This document shows, one piece after another, positions 52,212 to 61,576 of a DNA stretch of 64,000 bases; the first letter of the stretch is position 1, and each line of letters opens with the position of its first letter. Position numbers and translations under genes: made by a program. A model generated the notes under the pieces. That model was not told the origin of the DNA and did no database searches. It saw nothing but the letters and a program-made list of their open reading frames with translations. The DNA comes from Pseudomonas sp. ANT_H12B (lineage in GTDB: Bacteria; Pseudomonadota; Gammaproteobacteria; Pseudomonadales; Pseudomonadaceae): the NCBI RefSeq assembly GCF_008369325.1, contig NZ_VOBI01000015.1:1-64000 (forward strand). The letters run 5' to 3'.

Positions 52212-53555
52212 ATGCTCGATTTACTTCACAACCCAGGCGAGATCGCCCGGTGCGATCAAGGCGTGCTTGACCCTAACTGTCATGCCGACACGCAAAAATT
52301 TCATGACGGTATTGGCTCTCTGGACCTGCTTCGTGCATTGCGCGTCAGCCGCCAGAAGTGCCGTCCACTGTCCCTGAACGTGCAACTGCCTTCCAGCCTC
52401 AAGCCGTCTTCCTGTGCCCCGCGCGATATCGCCGGCGAGCACAACGGTATCGAGCAGTACCTTCAGCACCTTGAGCGAGAAATCGACCTCGTCGGTTGTC
52501 ACCTGGGAGCAGCGCAACGGGTCGAGCAGTTTCATCTGGGCGGCGGAACACCCACGCCTGCCCATCTGGAGCGGCTGATGAGTCATCTGCGTGGCCGATT
52601 CAACTTTCTTGAACATGAAGGCGGCGACTACAGCGTCGAGATAGACCTTCACCACACCGATTGGTCGACCATGAGGTTGCTGCGCGACCAGGGTTTCAAC
52701 CACGTCAGCATCGGCGTTCCGGATATCGACGCCGACTGCGATATGTCGCAGGACTGCTACCAGAACCCGGCGCCGATCCAGTCGCTCATGGATGCTGCGC
52801 GCACCTTTGGCTTTCGATCCATCAACGTTGATCTGGGCTTTGGCCATGCCTGGCAGACGCCAGACAGCTTTGCGCTTAAGCTGGCGACCATTATCGAGTT
52901 GGAGCCGGACCGGCTCATGGTGTTCGACTATGCCCGGCCACCACGGCGCTATCGGCCGGTGCTCGGTGACAAAGTCAGAGCGCTGTGCGGCCAGGACGAT
53001 AAAGGCGCGATGCGCCAGATCTGCTTTGATCAACTGCTTTGCGCGGGTTATCACTACATCGGTCTGGGGCAGTTTGTCCGGCCCGATGATGATTTGGCGG
53101 TCGCCCAGGAGCGAGGCCGGTTGCGCCGTAGCTGTGAGGGTTTCTCCCGTCACGGCTATTGCGATCATGTCGGGTTCGGCTTGGGCGCGATCAGCCAGAT
53201 CGACGATTTGTACACGCAAAACACCGACGAGATTAAACGCTATCAACAGCAGCTGGACATGCGGCAACTGCCGACGTGTCGAGGCTGGCGCTTCGAGGCG
53301 GGGGATCAGATCAGGCAAATGGTCATGGAGCGTCTGGCCTGTGATCAGGAACTGGATATCCGCGCTATCGAGAGGCGCTATGGTCTGGTTTTTCCAAAGT
53401 ACTTCTCCGCCGCCTGGCCGTTGCTGGAGCAATTGAGTCGGGATGGGTTGATTGAATTGTCAGACCGTTTCATCAGCATCCTTCCTGCCGGTCGGCCGCA
53501 AGTGGATGCCATCTGCAACCTGTTTGAAAAGGATTTGGGTGCCGCGAGGCATTAA
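52212..53555 (+). CDS. HemN paralogue lacking the [4Fe-4S] cysteines
   Basis: 447 residues, alignable along most of HemN. HLGGGTPTP, a VSIGVPDID strand, YHYIGLGQFVRPDDDL and the C-terminal HemN domain (FPKYFSAAWPLLEQL) are kept. The radical-SAM cluster motif is gone: where HemN has PFCKSLCYYCAC this protein has PSSLKPSSCAP with only Cys68. HemN EVDPRTI has become EIDLHHT. GGAG lies six bases before ATG 52212. The frame is intact, so it looks like a maintained pseudoenzyme. An Anr box precedes it and intact hemN follows by 22 bases. Confidence 0.85.
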   Translation: MLDLLHNPGEIARCDQGVLDPNCHADTQKFHDGIGSLDLLRALRVSRQKCRPLSLNVQLPSSLKPSSCAPRDIAGEHNGIEQYLQHLEREIDLVGCHLGAAQRVEQFHLGGGTPTPAHLERLMSHLRGRFNFLEHEGGDYSVEIDLHHTDWSTMRLLRDQGFNHVSIGVPDIDADCDMSQDCYQNPAPIQSLMDAARTFGFRSINVDLGFGHAWQTPDSFALKLATIIELEPDRLMVFDYARPPRRYRPVLGDKVRALCGQDDKGAMRQICFDQLLCAGYHYIGLGQFVRPDDDLAVAQERGRLRRSCEGFSRHGYCDHVGFGLGAISQIDDLYTQNTDEIKRYQQQLDMRQLPTCRGWRFEAGDQIRQMVMERLACDQELDIRAIERRYGLVFPKYFSAAWPLLEQLSRDGLIELSDRFISILPAGRPQVDAICNLFEKDLGAARH

Positions 53556-53577
53556 CCCACTTGCGAGTTGATTAATC

Positions 53578-54966
53578 ATGAAGCCTGCTTTCGATTTCAA
53601 TCGCGCCCTGGTCGAAAAGTACGACCGTCCAGGGCCGCGCTATACCTCTTACCCAACGGCGCCGCAGTTTCATCAAGCGTTTGCTGTTGACGACTACCAG
53701 CGTGCCGCCCGCGACAGCAATCAGGCGAGCGCGCCGAAACCTCTGTCGGTGTATATCCACATTCCGTTTTGCAAAAGCCTTTGTTACTACTGCGCCTGCA
53801 ACAAAATCATTACCCAGAAAACCCATCGCGCCGTCGAGTACTTGACGTACCTCAAGCGTGAAATCGCGATGCAGGCTGCGTTGTTCGACAGCACACGCAA
53901 ACTCACGCAACTGCACTTGGGCGGGGGTACGCCGACCTATTTGACCAGCGAACAGCTGGCAGACCTGATGGACTGCCTGCATCAGGCGTTCGACATGGAC
54001 GACAGCGACGATCATGAGTTTTCCATCGAAGTCGACCCGCGCACCATCAGCACCGAGCAAATCCAGTCGCTGCGCCAGTTGGGGTTCAATCGCCTGAGCT
54101 TCGGCGTGCAGGACTTCGACCCCGACGTACAAGCGGCGGTCAACCGGCAACAAAGCGAAGAACAGATCTATGCACTGGTCGCTGCGGCGCGAGACGCGCA
54201 ATTCAAGTCGGTCAGCGTTGACCTGATCTATGGCTTGCCACTGCAAACCGTGAAGAGTTTCGATGTCACCCTCGGCAAGATCATCGCGCTGCGTCCGGAC
54301 CGGATTGCCGCCTACAGCTATGCCCATTTGCCGGAACTGGTGCGCGCGCAACGGCTGATCCGTCCAGCCGACATGCCGCCACCGGAGCGCAAACTGGAAT
54401 TGCTCGAATTGACCATCCGCCGTCTGACCGAGGCCGGTTATGTCTACATCGGCATGGATCATTTTGCCTTGCCGGAGGATGAACTGACGCTGGCCCGTAC
54501 CAACGGCACCCTGCAACGCAATTTTCAGGGTTACTCCACCCATGCCGACTGCGACTTGATCGGCCTCGGGGTGTCTTCGATCGGCAAGGTCGGTGACAGC
54601 TACAGTCAGAGCGTCAAAGCGCTTTCGCAGTACTACGCCCGTATCGATCAAGGCTTGTTGCCGGTGCATCGGGGTTACCGATTGAATGCCGACGATCTGC
54701 TGCGCCGCGAGGTGATCAGTGACCTGATGTGCCATGGCCGGATCGAATTCGGCAAGTTCGAGGCGCTTCATGGCATCTGCTTTACCGAGTATTTTGCCGA
54801 TGCACTCGCGCAACTGGACGAGCATGTGCGCGATGGACTGCTGCAGATTCACGAAGGTGAGCTGGTCTTGTTGCCCCAAGGGCATCTGATGATGCGCAGT
54901 GCGGCGATGGCGTTTGACGCCTATCTGGGTGGCGAACAAAAAGGCCAGTTTTCACGCACGGTCTGA
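53578..54966 (+). CDS. hemN: Oxygen-independent coproporphyrinogen III oxidase
   Basis: 462 residues. The radical-SAM motif is PFCKSLCYYCAC (Cys65, 69, 72, plus Cys74), SAM-binding HLGGGTPTYL and EVDPRT follow, and the HemN C-terminal domain is complete. N-terminal YDRPGPRYTSYPTAPQF is the typical lid. It decarboxylates coproporphyrinogen III anaerobically. It directly follows its cluster-less paralogue, probably on the same Anr-driven transcript. Confidence 0.96.
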   Translation: MKPAFDFNRALVEKYDRPGPRYTSYPTAPQFHQAFAVDDYQRAARDSNQASAPKPLSVYIHIPFCKSLCYYCACNKIITQKTHRAVEYLTYLKREIAMQAALFDSTRKLTQLHLGGGTPTYLTSEQLADLMDCLHQAFDMDDSDDHEFSIEVDPRTISTEQIQSLRQLGFNRLSFGVQDFDPDVQAAVNRQQSEEQIYALVAAARDAQFKSVSVDLIYGLPLQTVKSFDVTLGKIIALRPDRIAAYSYAHLPELVRAQRLIRPADMPPPERKLELLELTIRRLTEAGYVYIGMDHFALPEDELTLARTNGTLQRNFQGYSTHADCDLIGLGVSSIGKVGDSYSQSVKALSQYYARIDQGLLPVHRGYRLNADDLLRREVISDLMCHGRIEFGKFEALHGICFTEYFADALAQLDEHVRDGLLQIHEGELVLLPQGHLMMRSAAMAFDAYLGGEQKGQFSRTV

Positions 54967-55109
54967 GACCCGGAAGCCTAATGCCTATCAGTCAAGAAAT
55001 TGCAGGCAAAACACGCTCTTTAGCAACTGGCGAAGCCTGCTGCTACAAGGTTTGCGTGTGGCTTGGCTGATCGGCATTACCCTGGAGTTTGTCTTTCGGG
55101 CTGATTTCT

Positions 55110-55151
55110 TTGATTTCAATCAAGGGCAGGGGGGGCAACGCGCCCTAACAT
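55110..55151 (+). promoter_or_regulatory. Dnr/Anr-type box and -10 element of nosR
   Basis: TTGAT-TTCA-ATCAA (55110-55123) and TAACAT (55146-55151) predict a start near 55158, with the box centred at about -41.5, the class II position of FNR-family activators. nosR starts 25 bases later. Confidence 0.9.
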
Positions 55152-55182
55152 GACCGCAAGCCCATTAGAAATCAGCGAGCCC

Positions 55183-57363
55183 ATGACAATCCATCAGCCT
55201 TCGATACACGGCAACCTGCGCGCCTGGGGCGTCGGGCTGGTGGTCATGCTGACGCTGATGCTCGCCACCTTCGACGCGGTGCAAGCCAAGCAGTACGGCG
55301 ACATCGAGCAGCAGCGCATCGAGAAAACCTTCCCTCAGACCGATTCCGTTTCCGCCCCCGAAGGCCCGTTCAAGGTGCGCACGCTGTCCGCCGCCGGCAA
55401 GGTCATCGGTTATGTGTTCCAGAGCCTGGACGTGGTGGATATTCCGGCCTACTCAGGCAAACCGATCAACACCCAGGTGATCCTCGACACTGCCGGCATG
55501 ATTCAGGATGCCTATGTGCTGGAACACCACGAGCCGATTCTGCTGATTGGTATTCCTGAGGAAAAACTTCACGGCTTCAGCGCCAAGTACAAGGGCGTCA
55601 AGGTCAGCCAGCGGGTCGTCGTCGGCCATTCCAGTGACCCGAATGCAGTCACCGTCGATGCCATCGCCGGCGCAACCGTCACCGCCATGGTGGTCAACGA
55701 GGTCATCATGCGCGCCGCCCATGAGGTGGCCGTATCGCTCAAGCTGATCGAAGACACGGCCGGTGTGGCACGCAAGCCCGCCACCGTACGGCTGGACTTT
55801 TTCGAGCCCGCGACTTGGGAGCAACTGACCGGCAACGGCGCCATCCGCCGGTTGAACCTGACCCGTGGCCAGGTTGACGTCGCCTTCAAAGGCACCGAAG
55901 CCGAAGGCATCGACAACGCCAGTGCCGATCAGGTTGATGAGACCTTTATCGAGCTGTACACCGCCGACTTGAACCCGCCGACCATCGGCCGCGCGCTGCT
56001 GGGCGACAACCAATATCGTTTCCTCATGCAAGACCTCAAGCCTGGTGAGCAAGCCATCGCGGTGCTGGGGCGCGGGCTATTTTCCTATAAAGGCTCGGGT
56101 TATGTGCGCGGCGGGATTTTCGATCGGGTGCAGTTGCGCCAGTTCGGCAACGTCATCAGCTTTCGCGACATGGACCACCAGCGGCTCTCGGATGTGTTCG
56201 CCAAAGGCATGCCCGAGTTCACTGAGATGTCGATTTTCATTGTGCGCGAACCGGCGAAGTTCGATCCGGGATCGCCCTGGTCCCTGGAGTTATTGGTACG
56301 TCGCCAGACCGGCCCGGTCAGCGGCACGTTCAGCAGCTTCGAACTGGCCTATCAATTGCCCGAGCCCTACCTTGAGCGACCACTGCCCAGCGCCGAAGAA
56401 CTGGCCGCCATCGAGGAAGCCGGTCGGCCGATGTGGTTGACCATCTGGTATCAGAAACACTTCCAGATCGGCGTGCTCGGGGCTGCGTTGCTGCTGCTGA
56501 CGGCCATCCTGTTCCTGCAAGACAAGTTCACCCGCCGGCCGCATTTTCTGCACTGGCTGCGTCGCGGTTATCTGGTCTTTACCGTGGTGTTTATCGGCTG
56601 GTATGCGCTGGGGCAGCTGTCGGTGGTCAATGTCCTGACCTTTGCCCATGCGCTGTTCGATCAGTTCCGCTGGGAGCTGTTTCTCACCGACCCGCTGATC
56701 TTCATGCTCTGGGTCTTCACCGCAGCGAGCATTCTGTTGTGGGGCCGCGGCGTGTTCTGCGGCTGGCTGTGTCCGTTCGGTGCCTTGCAAGAGTTGATCA
56801 ACGAGGCCGCACGCAAACTGAAAATCCCTCAGTACGAACTGCCGTTCGCGGTGCATGAGCGGCTGTGGGCGATCAAATACATCATTTTGCTGCTGCTCTT
56901 TGGCATCTCCCTGGAGTCGATGTCCACCGCCGAGCTGTTCGCCGAAGTGGAACCGTTCAAGACCGCCATCACCCTCAGGTTCGATCGCCAGTGGTGGTTC
57001 GTGCTCTACGCGGTGGCGCTGCTGGTCATCAACCTCTTCACGCGCAAAGTCTATTGCCGCTACATCTGCCCCCTGGGCGCGGCGCTGGCAATTCCGAGCA
57101 AATTTCGCCTGTTCGACTGGCTCAAACGCCGCAAGGACTGCGGCACGCCCTGCCAATTGTGCGCCAAGGAATGCGAGATCCAGGCGATTCATCCCGATGG
57201 CCGGATCAATGCCAACGAGTGCCACTACTGCCTCGATTGCCAGATGACTTACCAGAACGACCACAAATGCCCGCCGCTGATCAACAAGCGCAAAAAACGC
57301 GGCAAATCGGCACCTGCTGCTGTGCAACTGATCCCTGTCGTGGAAGTAACCGCTCTGGAATGA
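55183..57363 (+). CDS. nosR: Nitrous oxide reduction regulator/electron donor NosR
   Basis: 726 residues. N-terminal export signal/anchor, a periplasmic FMN-binding domain with VDAIAGATVTA (about 165-175; Thr is the flavin attachment site), several transmembrane helices (about 430-620), polyferredoxin-type CGWLCPFG and CRYICPLG motifs, and a cytoplasmic Cys-rich end (CQLCAKECEI, CHYCLDCQ). It is needed for nosZ expression and for electron flow to N2O reductase. ATG 55183 is the start; the upstream ATG 55150 overlaps the promoter -10. First gene of nosRZDFYL. Confidence 0.96.
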   Translation: MTIHQPSIHGNLRAWGVGLVVMLTLMLATFDAVQAKQYGDIEQQRIEKTFPQTDSVSAPEGPFKVRTLSAAGKVIGYVFQSLDVVDIPAYSGKPINTQVILDTAGMIQDAYVLEHHEPILLIGIPEEKLHGFSAKYKGVKVSQRVVVGHSSDPNAVTVDAIAGATVTAMVVNEVIMRAAHEVAVSLKLIEDTAGVARKPATVRLDFFEPATWEQLTGNGAIRRLNLTRGQVDVAFKGTEAEGIDNASADQVDETFIELYTADLNPPTIGRALLGDNQYRFLMQDLKPGEQAIAVLGRGLFSYKGSGYVRGGIFDRVQLRQFGNVISFRDMDHQRLSDVFAKGMPEFTEMSIFIVREPAKFDPGSPWSLELLVRRQTGPVSGTFSSFELAYQLPEPYLERPLPSAEELAAIEEAGRPMWLTIWYQKHFQIGVLGAALLLLTAILFLQDKFTRRPHFLHWLRRGYLVFTVVFIGWYALGQLSVVNVLTFAHALFDQFRWELFLTDPLIFMLWVFTAASILLWGRGVFCGWLCPFGALQELINEAARKLKIPQYELPFAVHERLWAIKYIILLLLFGISLESMSTAELFAEVEPFKTAITLRFDRQWWFVLYAVALLVINLFTRKVYCRYICPLGAALAIPSKFRLFDWLKRRKDCGTPCQLCAKECEIQAIHPDGRINANECHYCLDCQMTYQNDHKCPPLINKRKKRGKSAPAAVQLIPVVEVTALE

Positions 57364-57419
57364 ACCCCGCGAGCGTACGTACGCAGTGACCGTTTTTATC
57401 CCTTCAAGGAATACACCTC

Positions 57420-59339
57420 ATGAACGACACAGAATCCAAAAAAGTAGCTGAAGTGCCGGAACCGTCCGGCCTCAGCCGCCGCGGTTTCCTTGGCACCAGT
57501 GCAGTGACCGGCGCGGTACTGGCCGGCGCCACGGCCCTTGGTGGCGCAGTGTTCACCCGTGAGACCTGGGCGGCTGCGGCCAAGGACGCGCAATCGAAAA
57601 CCCACGTCGGGCCGGGCGAGCTGGACGAATACTACGGTTTCTGGAGCGGCGGCCATCAGGGCGAAGTGCGGATCATGGGTATTCCGTCGATGCGCGAGTT
57701 GTTGCGTGTTCCGGTGTTCAACATCGATTCCGCCACCGGTTGGGGCTTGACCAACGAAAGCAAACGGATCATGGGCGACAGCGCGCATTTCCAGAATGGC
57801 GACTGCCATCACCCGCATTTGTCCATGACCGACGGCAAGTACGACGGCAAGTACCTGTTCATCAACGACAAGGCCAACAGCCGCGTTGCGCGTATCCGTC
57901 TGGACATCATGAAGTGCGACAAGATGCTCACCGTGCCCAATGTGCAGGCGGTTCACGGGCTGCGTCTGCAGAAAGTGCCACATACCAAGTACGTATTCGC
58001 CAATGCCGAGTTCGTCATTCCGCACCCCAATGACGGCAGTACCTTCGACCTGCAAGACAAGAACAGCTACACGATGTTCAACGCCATTGATGCCGAGAAG
58101 ATGGAGATGGCCTTCCAGGTCATCGTCGACGGCAACCTGGATAACACCGACGCCGACTACACCGGCAAGTACGCGGCTTCGACCTGCTACAACTCGGAGA
58201 AGGCCTACGACCTGGGCGGCATGATGCGCAATGAGCGTGACTGGGTGGTGGTGTTCAACATCCAGCGCATCGAAGCGGCGATCAAGGCGGGCAAGTTCAT
58301 TACCCTGGACGGCTCCAAAGTCCCGGTGGTCGATGGACGCAAAAAAGACGGCAAGGACAGCGCGTTCACGCGTTACATCCCGGTGCCGAAGAACCCCCAC
58401 GGGATCAACATGACGCCCGATGGCAAGTACTTCATTGCCGCTGGCAAACTCTCGCCCACCTGCACGATCATCGCCACCGCGAAGCTTGATGATCTGTTCG
58501 ACGACAAACTAAAGGACCCGCGTGACGCGGTGGTCGGCGAACCGGAACTGGGTCTGGGTCCGCTGCACACCACTTATGACGGGCGCGGTAATGCCTACAC
58601 CACGCTGTTTATCGACAGCCAGGTGGTGAAGTGGAATGTCGAAGAAGCCGTTCGCGCCTACACCGGCGAGAAGGTCAACTACATCAAGCAGAAACTCGAC
58701 GTGCAGTACCAGCCGGGCCACAACCATGCGTCGCTGACCGAAACCAGCGAAGCCGACGGCAAATGGCTGATGGTCCTGAGCAAGTTCTCCAAAGACCGCT
58801 TCTTGCCGACCGGCCCGTTGCACCCGGAAAACGATCAGTTGATCGATATTTCCGGCGAGGAAATGAAATTGGTGCACGACGGCCCGGCGTTCGCCGAACC
58901 CCACGATTGCATCATGGCCCGGCGCGACCAGATCAAGACCAAGAAAATCTGGGATCGCAACGACCCGTTTTTCGCCGAAACCGTGGCGATCGCCGCCAAG
59001 GACGGGATCAAGCTGGAGACCGACAACAAGGTCATCCGCGACGGCAACAAAGTCCGCGTCTACATGACCTCGATGGCCCCGGCCTACGGCCTGCCGGAGT
59101 TCACCGTCAAACAGGGGAACGAGGTCACGGTGACCATCACCAACATCGACCAGATTGAAGACGTGACGCACGGCTTCGTGATGACCAACCATGGCGTGAG
59201 CATGGAGATCAGCCCGCAGCAGACCTCATCGATCACCTTCATCGCCGACAAGGCCGGTCTGCATTGGTACTACTGCAGCTGGTTCTGCCATGCGCTGCAC
59301 ATGGAAATGGTCGGCCGCATGCTGGTCGAGAAGGCCTGA
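57420..59339 (+). CDS. nosZ: Nitrous-oxide reductase
   Basis: 639 residues. A Tat signal peptide with SRRGFLG (about 19-25) marks clade I enzymes exported folded. The seven-bladed propeller carries the CuZ histidines (CHHPH about 130, GHNH about 437, others) and the C-terminal cupredoxin domain carries the CuA site CSWFCHALHMEM (about 620-631). It reduces N2O to N2 in the periplasm. AAGGA lies nine bases before ATG 57420; 56 bases behind nosR. Confidence 0.98.
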   Translation: MNDTESKKVAEVPEPSGLSRRGFLGTSAVTGAVLAGATALGGAVFTRETWAAAAKDAQSKTHVGPGELDEYYGFWSGGHQGEVRIMGIPSMRELLRVPVFNIDSATGWGLTNESKRIMGDSAHFQNGDCHHPHLSMTDGKYDGKYLFINDKANSRVARIRLDIMKCDKMLTVPNVQAVHGLRLQKVPHTKYVFANAEFVIPHPNDGSTFDLQDKNSYTMFNAIDAEKMEMAFQVIVDGNLDNTDADYTGKYAASTCYNSEKAYDLGGMMRNERDWVVVFNIQRIEAAIKAGKFITLDGSKVPVVDGRKKDGKDSAFTRYIPVPKNPHGINMTPDGKYFIAAGKLSPTCTIIATAKLDDLFDDKLKDPRDAVVGEPELGLGPLHTTYDGRGNAYTTLFIDSQVVKWNVEEAVRAYTGEKVNYIKQKLDVQYQPGHNHASLTETSEADGKWLMVLSKFSKDRFLPTGPLHPENDQLIDISGEEMKLVHDGPAFAEPHDCIMARRDQIKTKKIWDRNDPFFAETVAIAAKDGIKLETDNKVIRDGNKVRVYMTSMAPAYGLPEFTVKQGNEVTVTITNIDQIEDVTHGFVMTNHGVSMEISPQQTSSITFIADKAGLHWYYCSWFCHALHMEMVGRMLVEKA

Positions 59340-59366
59340 CCATTGCCCAGCGACAGGAGCGAGCCA

Positions 59367-60656
59367 ATGACTGATAGCAAGGGAAACCCGGTGAAGGTCA
59401 TTGCGCTTGCGCTCCTGCTGATGTCCGGCAGCGCGCTGGCGGTGCAACCCATCACCACGTTGCCGTTGACGGTGGACGCCGATCAACGCTGGCACCTGCC
59501 GGCCGGTGAATACCGTGGCTCGTTCAGCGTCGATCAATCGATGCAGATTGTCTGCGAACCTGGCGCGGTATTTCAGGGGGAGGGGCAGGGCAACGGCTTG
59601 ATCATCAGCGCACCGGATGTCGGGGTCGAGGGCTGCACGTTTCTGGACTGGGGCCACGACCTCACGGCCATGAACGCGGCGTTGTTCATTCAGCCAAAGG
59701 CCCATGGTGCGGTGATTAGAGGCAATCGCCTGCAAGGCAAGGGTTTCGGTATTTGGGTCGACGGTACTCAGGATGTGAGCCTGATCGACAACCGCATTCA
59801 GGGTGATCCGTCGATGCGCTCCCAGGATCGCGGCAACGGCATCCACCTGTATGCGGTGCACGGCGCGAAGGTCATTGGCAACCACGTGCGCGATACCCGC
59901 GACGGCATCTACATCGACACCTCCAACGGCAACCTGATGCAGGGCAATACCCTGGAAGACCTGCGCTACGGGGTGCATTACATGTTCGCCAACGACAACC
60001 AACTGATCGGCAACACCACCCGCCGCACCCGCACCGGCTACGCCTTGATGCAAAGCCGCAAGCTCACGGTGATCGGCAATCGCTCCGAACAGGATCAGAA
60101 CTACGGGATCCTGATGAACTACATCACCTACTCAACCTTGCGCGACAACGTCGTCACTGACGTGCGCGACGGTTCGACCGGCGACAGCATGATCAGCGGC
60201 GCCGAGGGCAAGGCGCTGTTCATTTACAACTCGCTGTTTAACAGCATCGAACACAACCGCTTCGAGCACAGCGCGGTGGGCATTCACCTGACCGCAGGTT
60301 CGGAAGACAACCGCATCGCCGACAACGCCTTTGTCGGCAATCAACGCCAGGTCAAGTACGTCGCCACCCGTTTGCAGGAGTGGTCGGCGGATGGCCGAGG
60401 CAATTTTTGGAGTGATTACCTGGGCTGGGATCGCAACGGCGATGGCCTGGGCGATATCGCCTATGAACCCAACGACAACGTCGACCGTCTGCTGTGGCTG
60501 TACCCGCAGGTGCGGCTGTTGATGAACAGCCCCGGTATCGAGTTGCTGCGCTGGGTGCAACGGGCCTTTCCGGTGATGAAATCGCCGGGCGTGCTGGACA
60601 GCCATCCGCTGATGAAATCACCCATTCAACCCCTGACCCAGGAGCCCACCGCATGA
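59367..60656 (+). CDS. nosD: Copper-site maturation protein NosD
   Basis: 429 residues. A Sec signal peptide (VIALALLLMSGSALAVQP) and a right-handed parallel beta-helix of many short repeats (IRGNRLQGKGFGIWV, VIGNHVRDTRDGIY, LRYGVHYMFANDNQLIGN), as in carbohydrate-binding/CASH proteins. It works in the periplasm with NosFY in building the NosZ copper centre. ATG 59367 has AGGAG seven bases upstream; the stop overlaps nosF (ATGA). Confidence 0.95.
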   Translation: MTDSKGNPVKVIALALLLMSGSALAVQPITTLPLTVDADQRWHLPAGEYRGSFSVDQSMQIVCEPGAVFQGEGQGNGLIISAPDVGVEGCTFLDWGHDLTAMNAALFIQPKAHGAVIRGNRLQGKGFGIWVDGTQDVSLIDNRIQGDPSMRSQDRGNGIHLYAVHGAKVIGNHVRDTRDGIYIDTSNGNLMQGNTLEDLRYGVHYMFANDNQLIGNTTRRTRTGYALMQSRKLTVIGNRSEQDQNYGILMNYITYSTLRDNVVTDVRDGSTGDSMISGAEGKALFIYNSLFNSIEHNRFEHSAVGIHLTAGSEDNRIADNAFVGNQRQVKYVATRLQEWSADGRGNFWSDYLGWDRNGDGLGDIAYEPNDNVDRLLWLYPQVRLLMNSPGIELLRWVQRAFPVMKSPGVLDSHPLMKSPIQPLTQEPTA

Positions 60657-61576
60657 ACGTCATCGATATGGAAGGCGTCAGCCAGCGCTATGGGCACACC
60701 ACGGTGTTGCATCAGTTGAGCTTGAGCCTGGCGGAAGGTGAGGTGCTGGGTTTGTTCGGGCACAACGGTGCGGGCAAGACCACCAGCATGAAACTGGTGC
60801 TTGGTTTGCTCCAGCCCAGCGAAGGGCAGGTCAGGGTGTTTGGTCGTTTACCCAGTGATCCCCATGTGCGGCGTCTGCTCGGTTACCTGCCGGAGAACGT
60901 GACGTTTTACCCGCAGCTGAGCGGTCTCGAAACCTTGCGCCATTTCGCGCGACTCAAAGGCGCAGCGTTTGCTCAGGTGAATGTGCTGCTTGAGGAAGTT
61001 GGTCTGGCGGGTGCGGCGCATCGACGGGTCAAGACCTACTCCAAAGGCATGCGTCAGCGCCTGGGGCTGGCGCAAGCGCTGCTCGGCGAGCCGCGTCTGT
61101 TGCTGCTTGATGAGCCCACCGTCGGCCTCGATCCCATTGCGACCCAGGACCTATATCGGTTGCTCGATCGGCTGCGCAGCCAGGGCACCAGCATCATTCT
61201 CTGCTCTCACGTGTTGCCGGGTGTCGAGGCGCATATCAACCGCGCAGCGATTCTGACCCAGGGCCGCCTGCTGGCGCTCGGCAGTCTGCGCAGTTTGCGC
61301 GAAGAAGCCGGGTTGCCCACGCTGATCCGCGCCAACGGACTCAAACACGCCGGGCCCTTGCAGCAACGCTGGAACAACGCCGGGCACGTCACCGAGCGCT
61401 GGGGCATAGAAGGGCTTGAAGTGGCTGCGCTCAATGGCAGCAAGCTTGGGCTGTTGCGCCAATTACTCAATGAAGACGAACCGGCCGACGTGGAAATCCA
61501 TCAGCCGTCGCTGGAAGATATTTACCGCTTTTACATGGGCCGGGCCGGTGCGGCGTCGATTTCGGAGGTCGTATGA
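60653..61576 (+). CDS. nosF: ABC transporter ATPase NosF
   Basis: 307 residues. Walker A is GHNGAGKTT (about 37-45), the signature region is YSKGMRQRLGLAQ and Walker B LLLDEPTVGLDP. It forms a transporter with NosY that supports NosZ copper-site (sulfur) maturation. Overlaps nosD and nosY by 4 bases each. Confidence 0.95.
   Translation: MNVIDMEGVSQRYGHTTVLHQLSLSLAEGEVLGLFGHNGAGKTTSMKLVLGLLQPSEGQVRVFGRLPSDPHVRRLLGYLPENVTFYPQLSGLETLRHFARLKGAAFAQVNVLLEEVGLAGAAHRRVKTYSKGMRQRLGLAQALLGEPRLLLLDEPTVGLDPIATQDLYRLLDRLRSQGTSIILCSHVLPGVEAHINRAAILTQGRLLALGSLRSLREEAGLPTLIRANGLKHAGPLQQRWNNAGHVTERWGIEGLEVAALNGSKLGLLRQLLNEDEPADVEIHQPSLEDIYRFYMGRAGAASISEVV

Noticed and set aside
54981..55070. 29-codon ORF between hemN and nosR
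   Set aside because: No ribosome site, no recognisable feature, lies in the nosR promoter region; probably chance.
55150..55182. Earlier in-frame ATG for nosR
   Set aside because: It overlaps the -10 element predicted from the Dnr box, so it would not be in the transcript.
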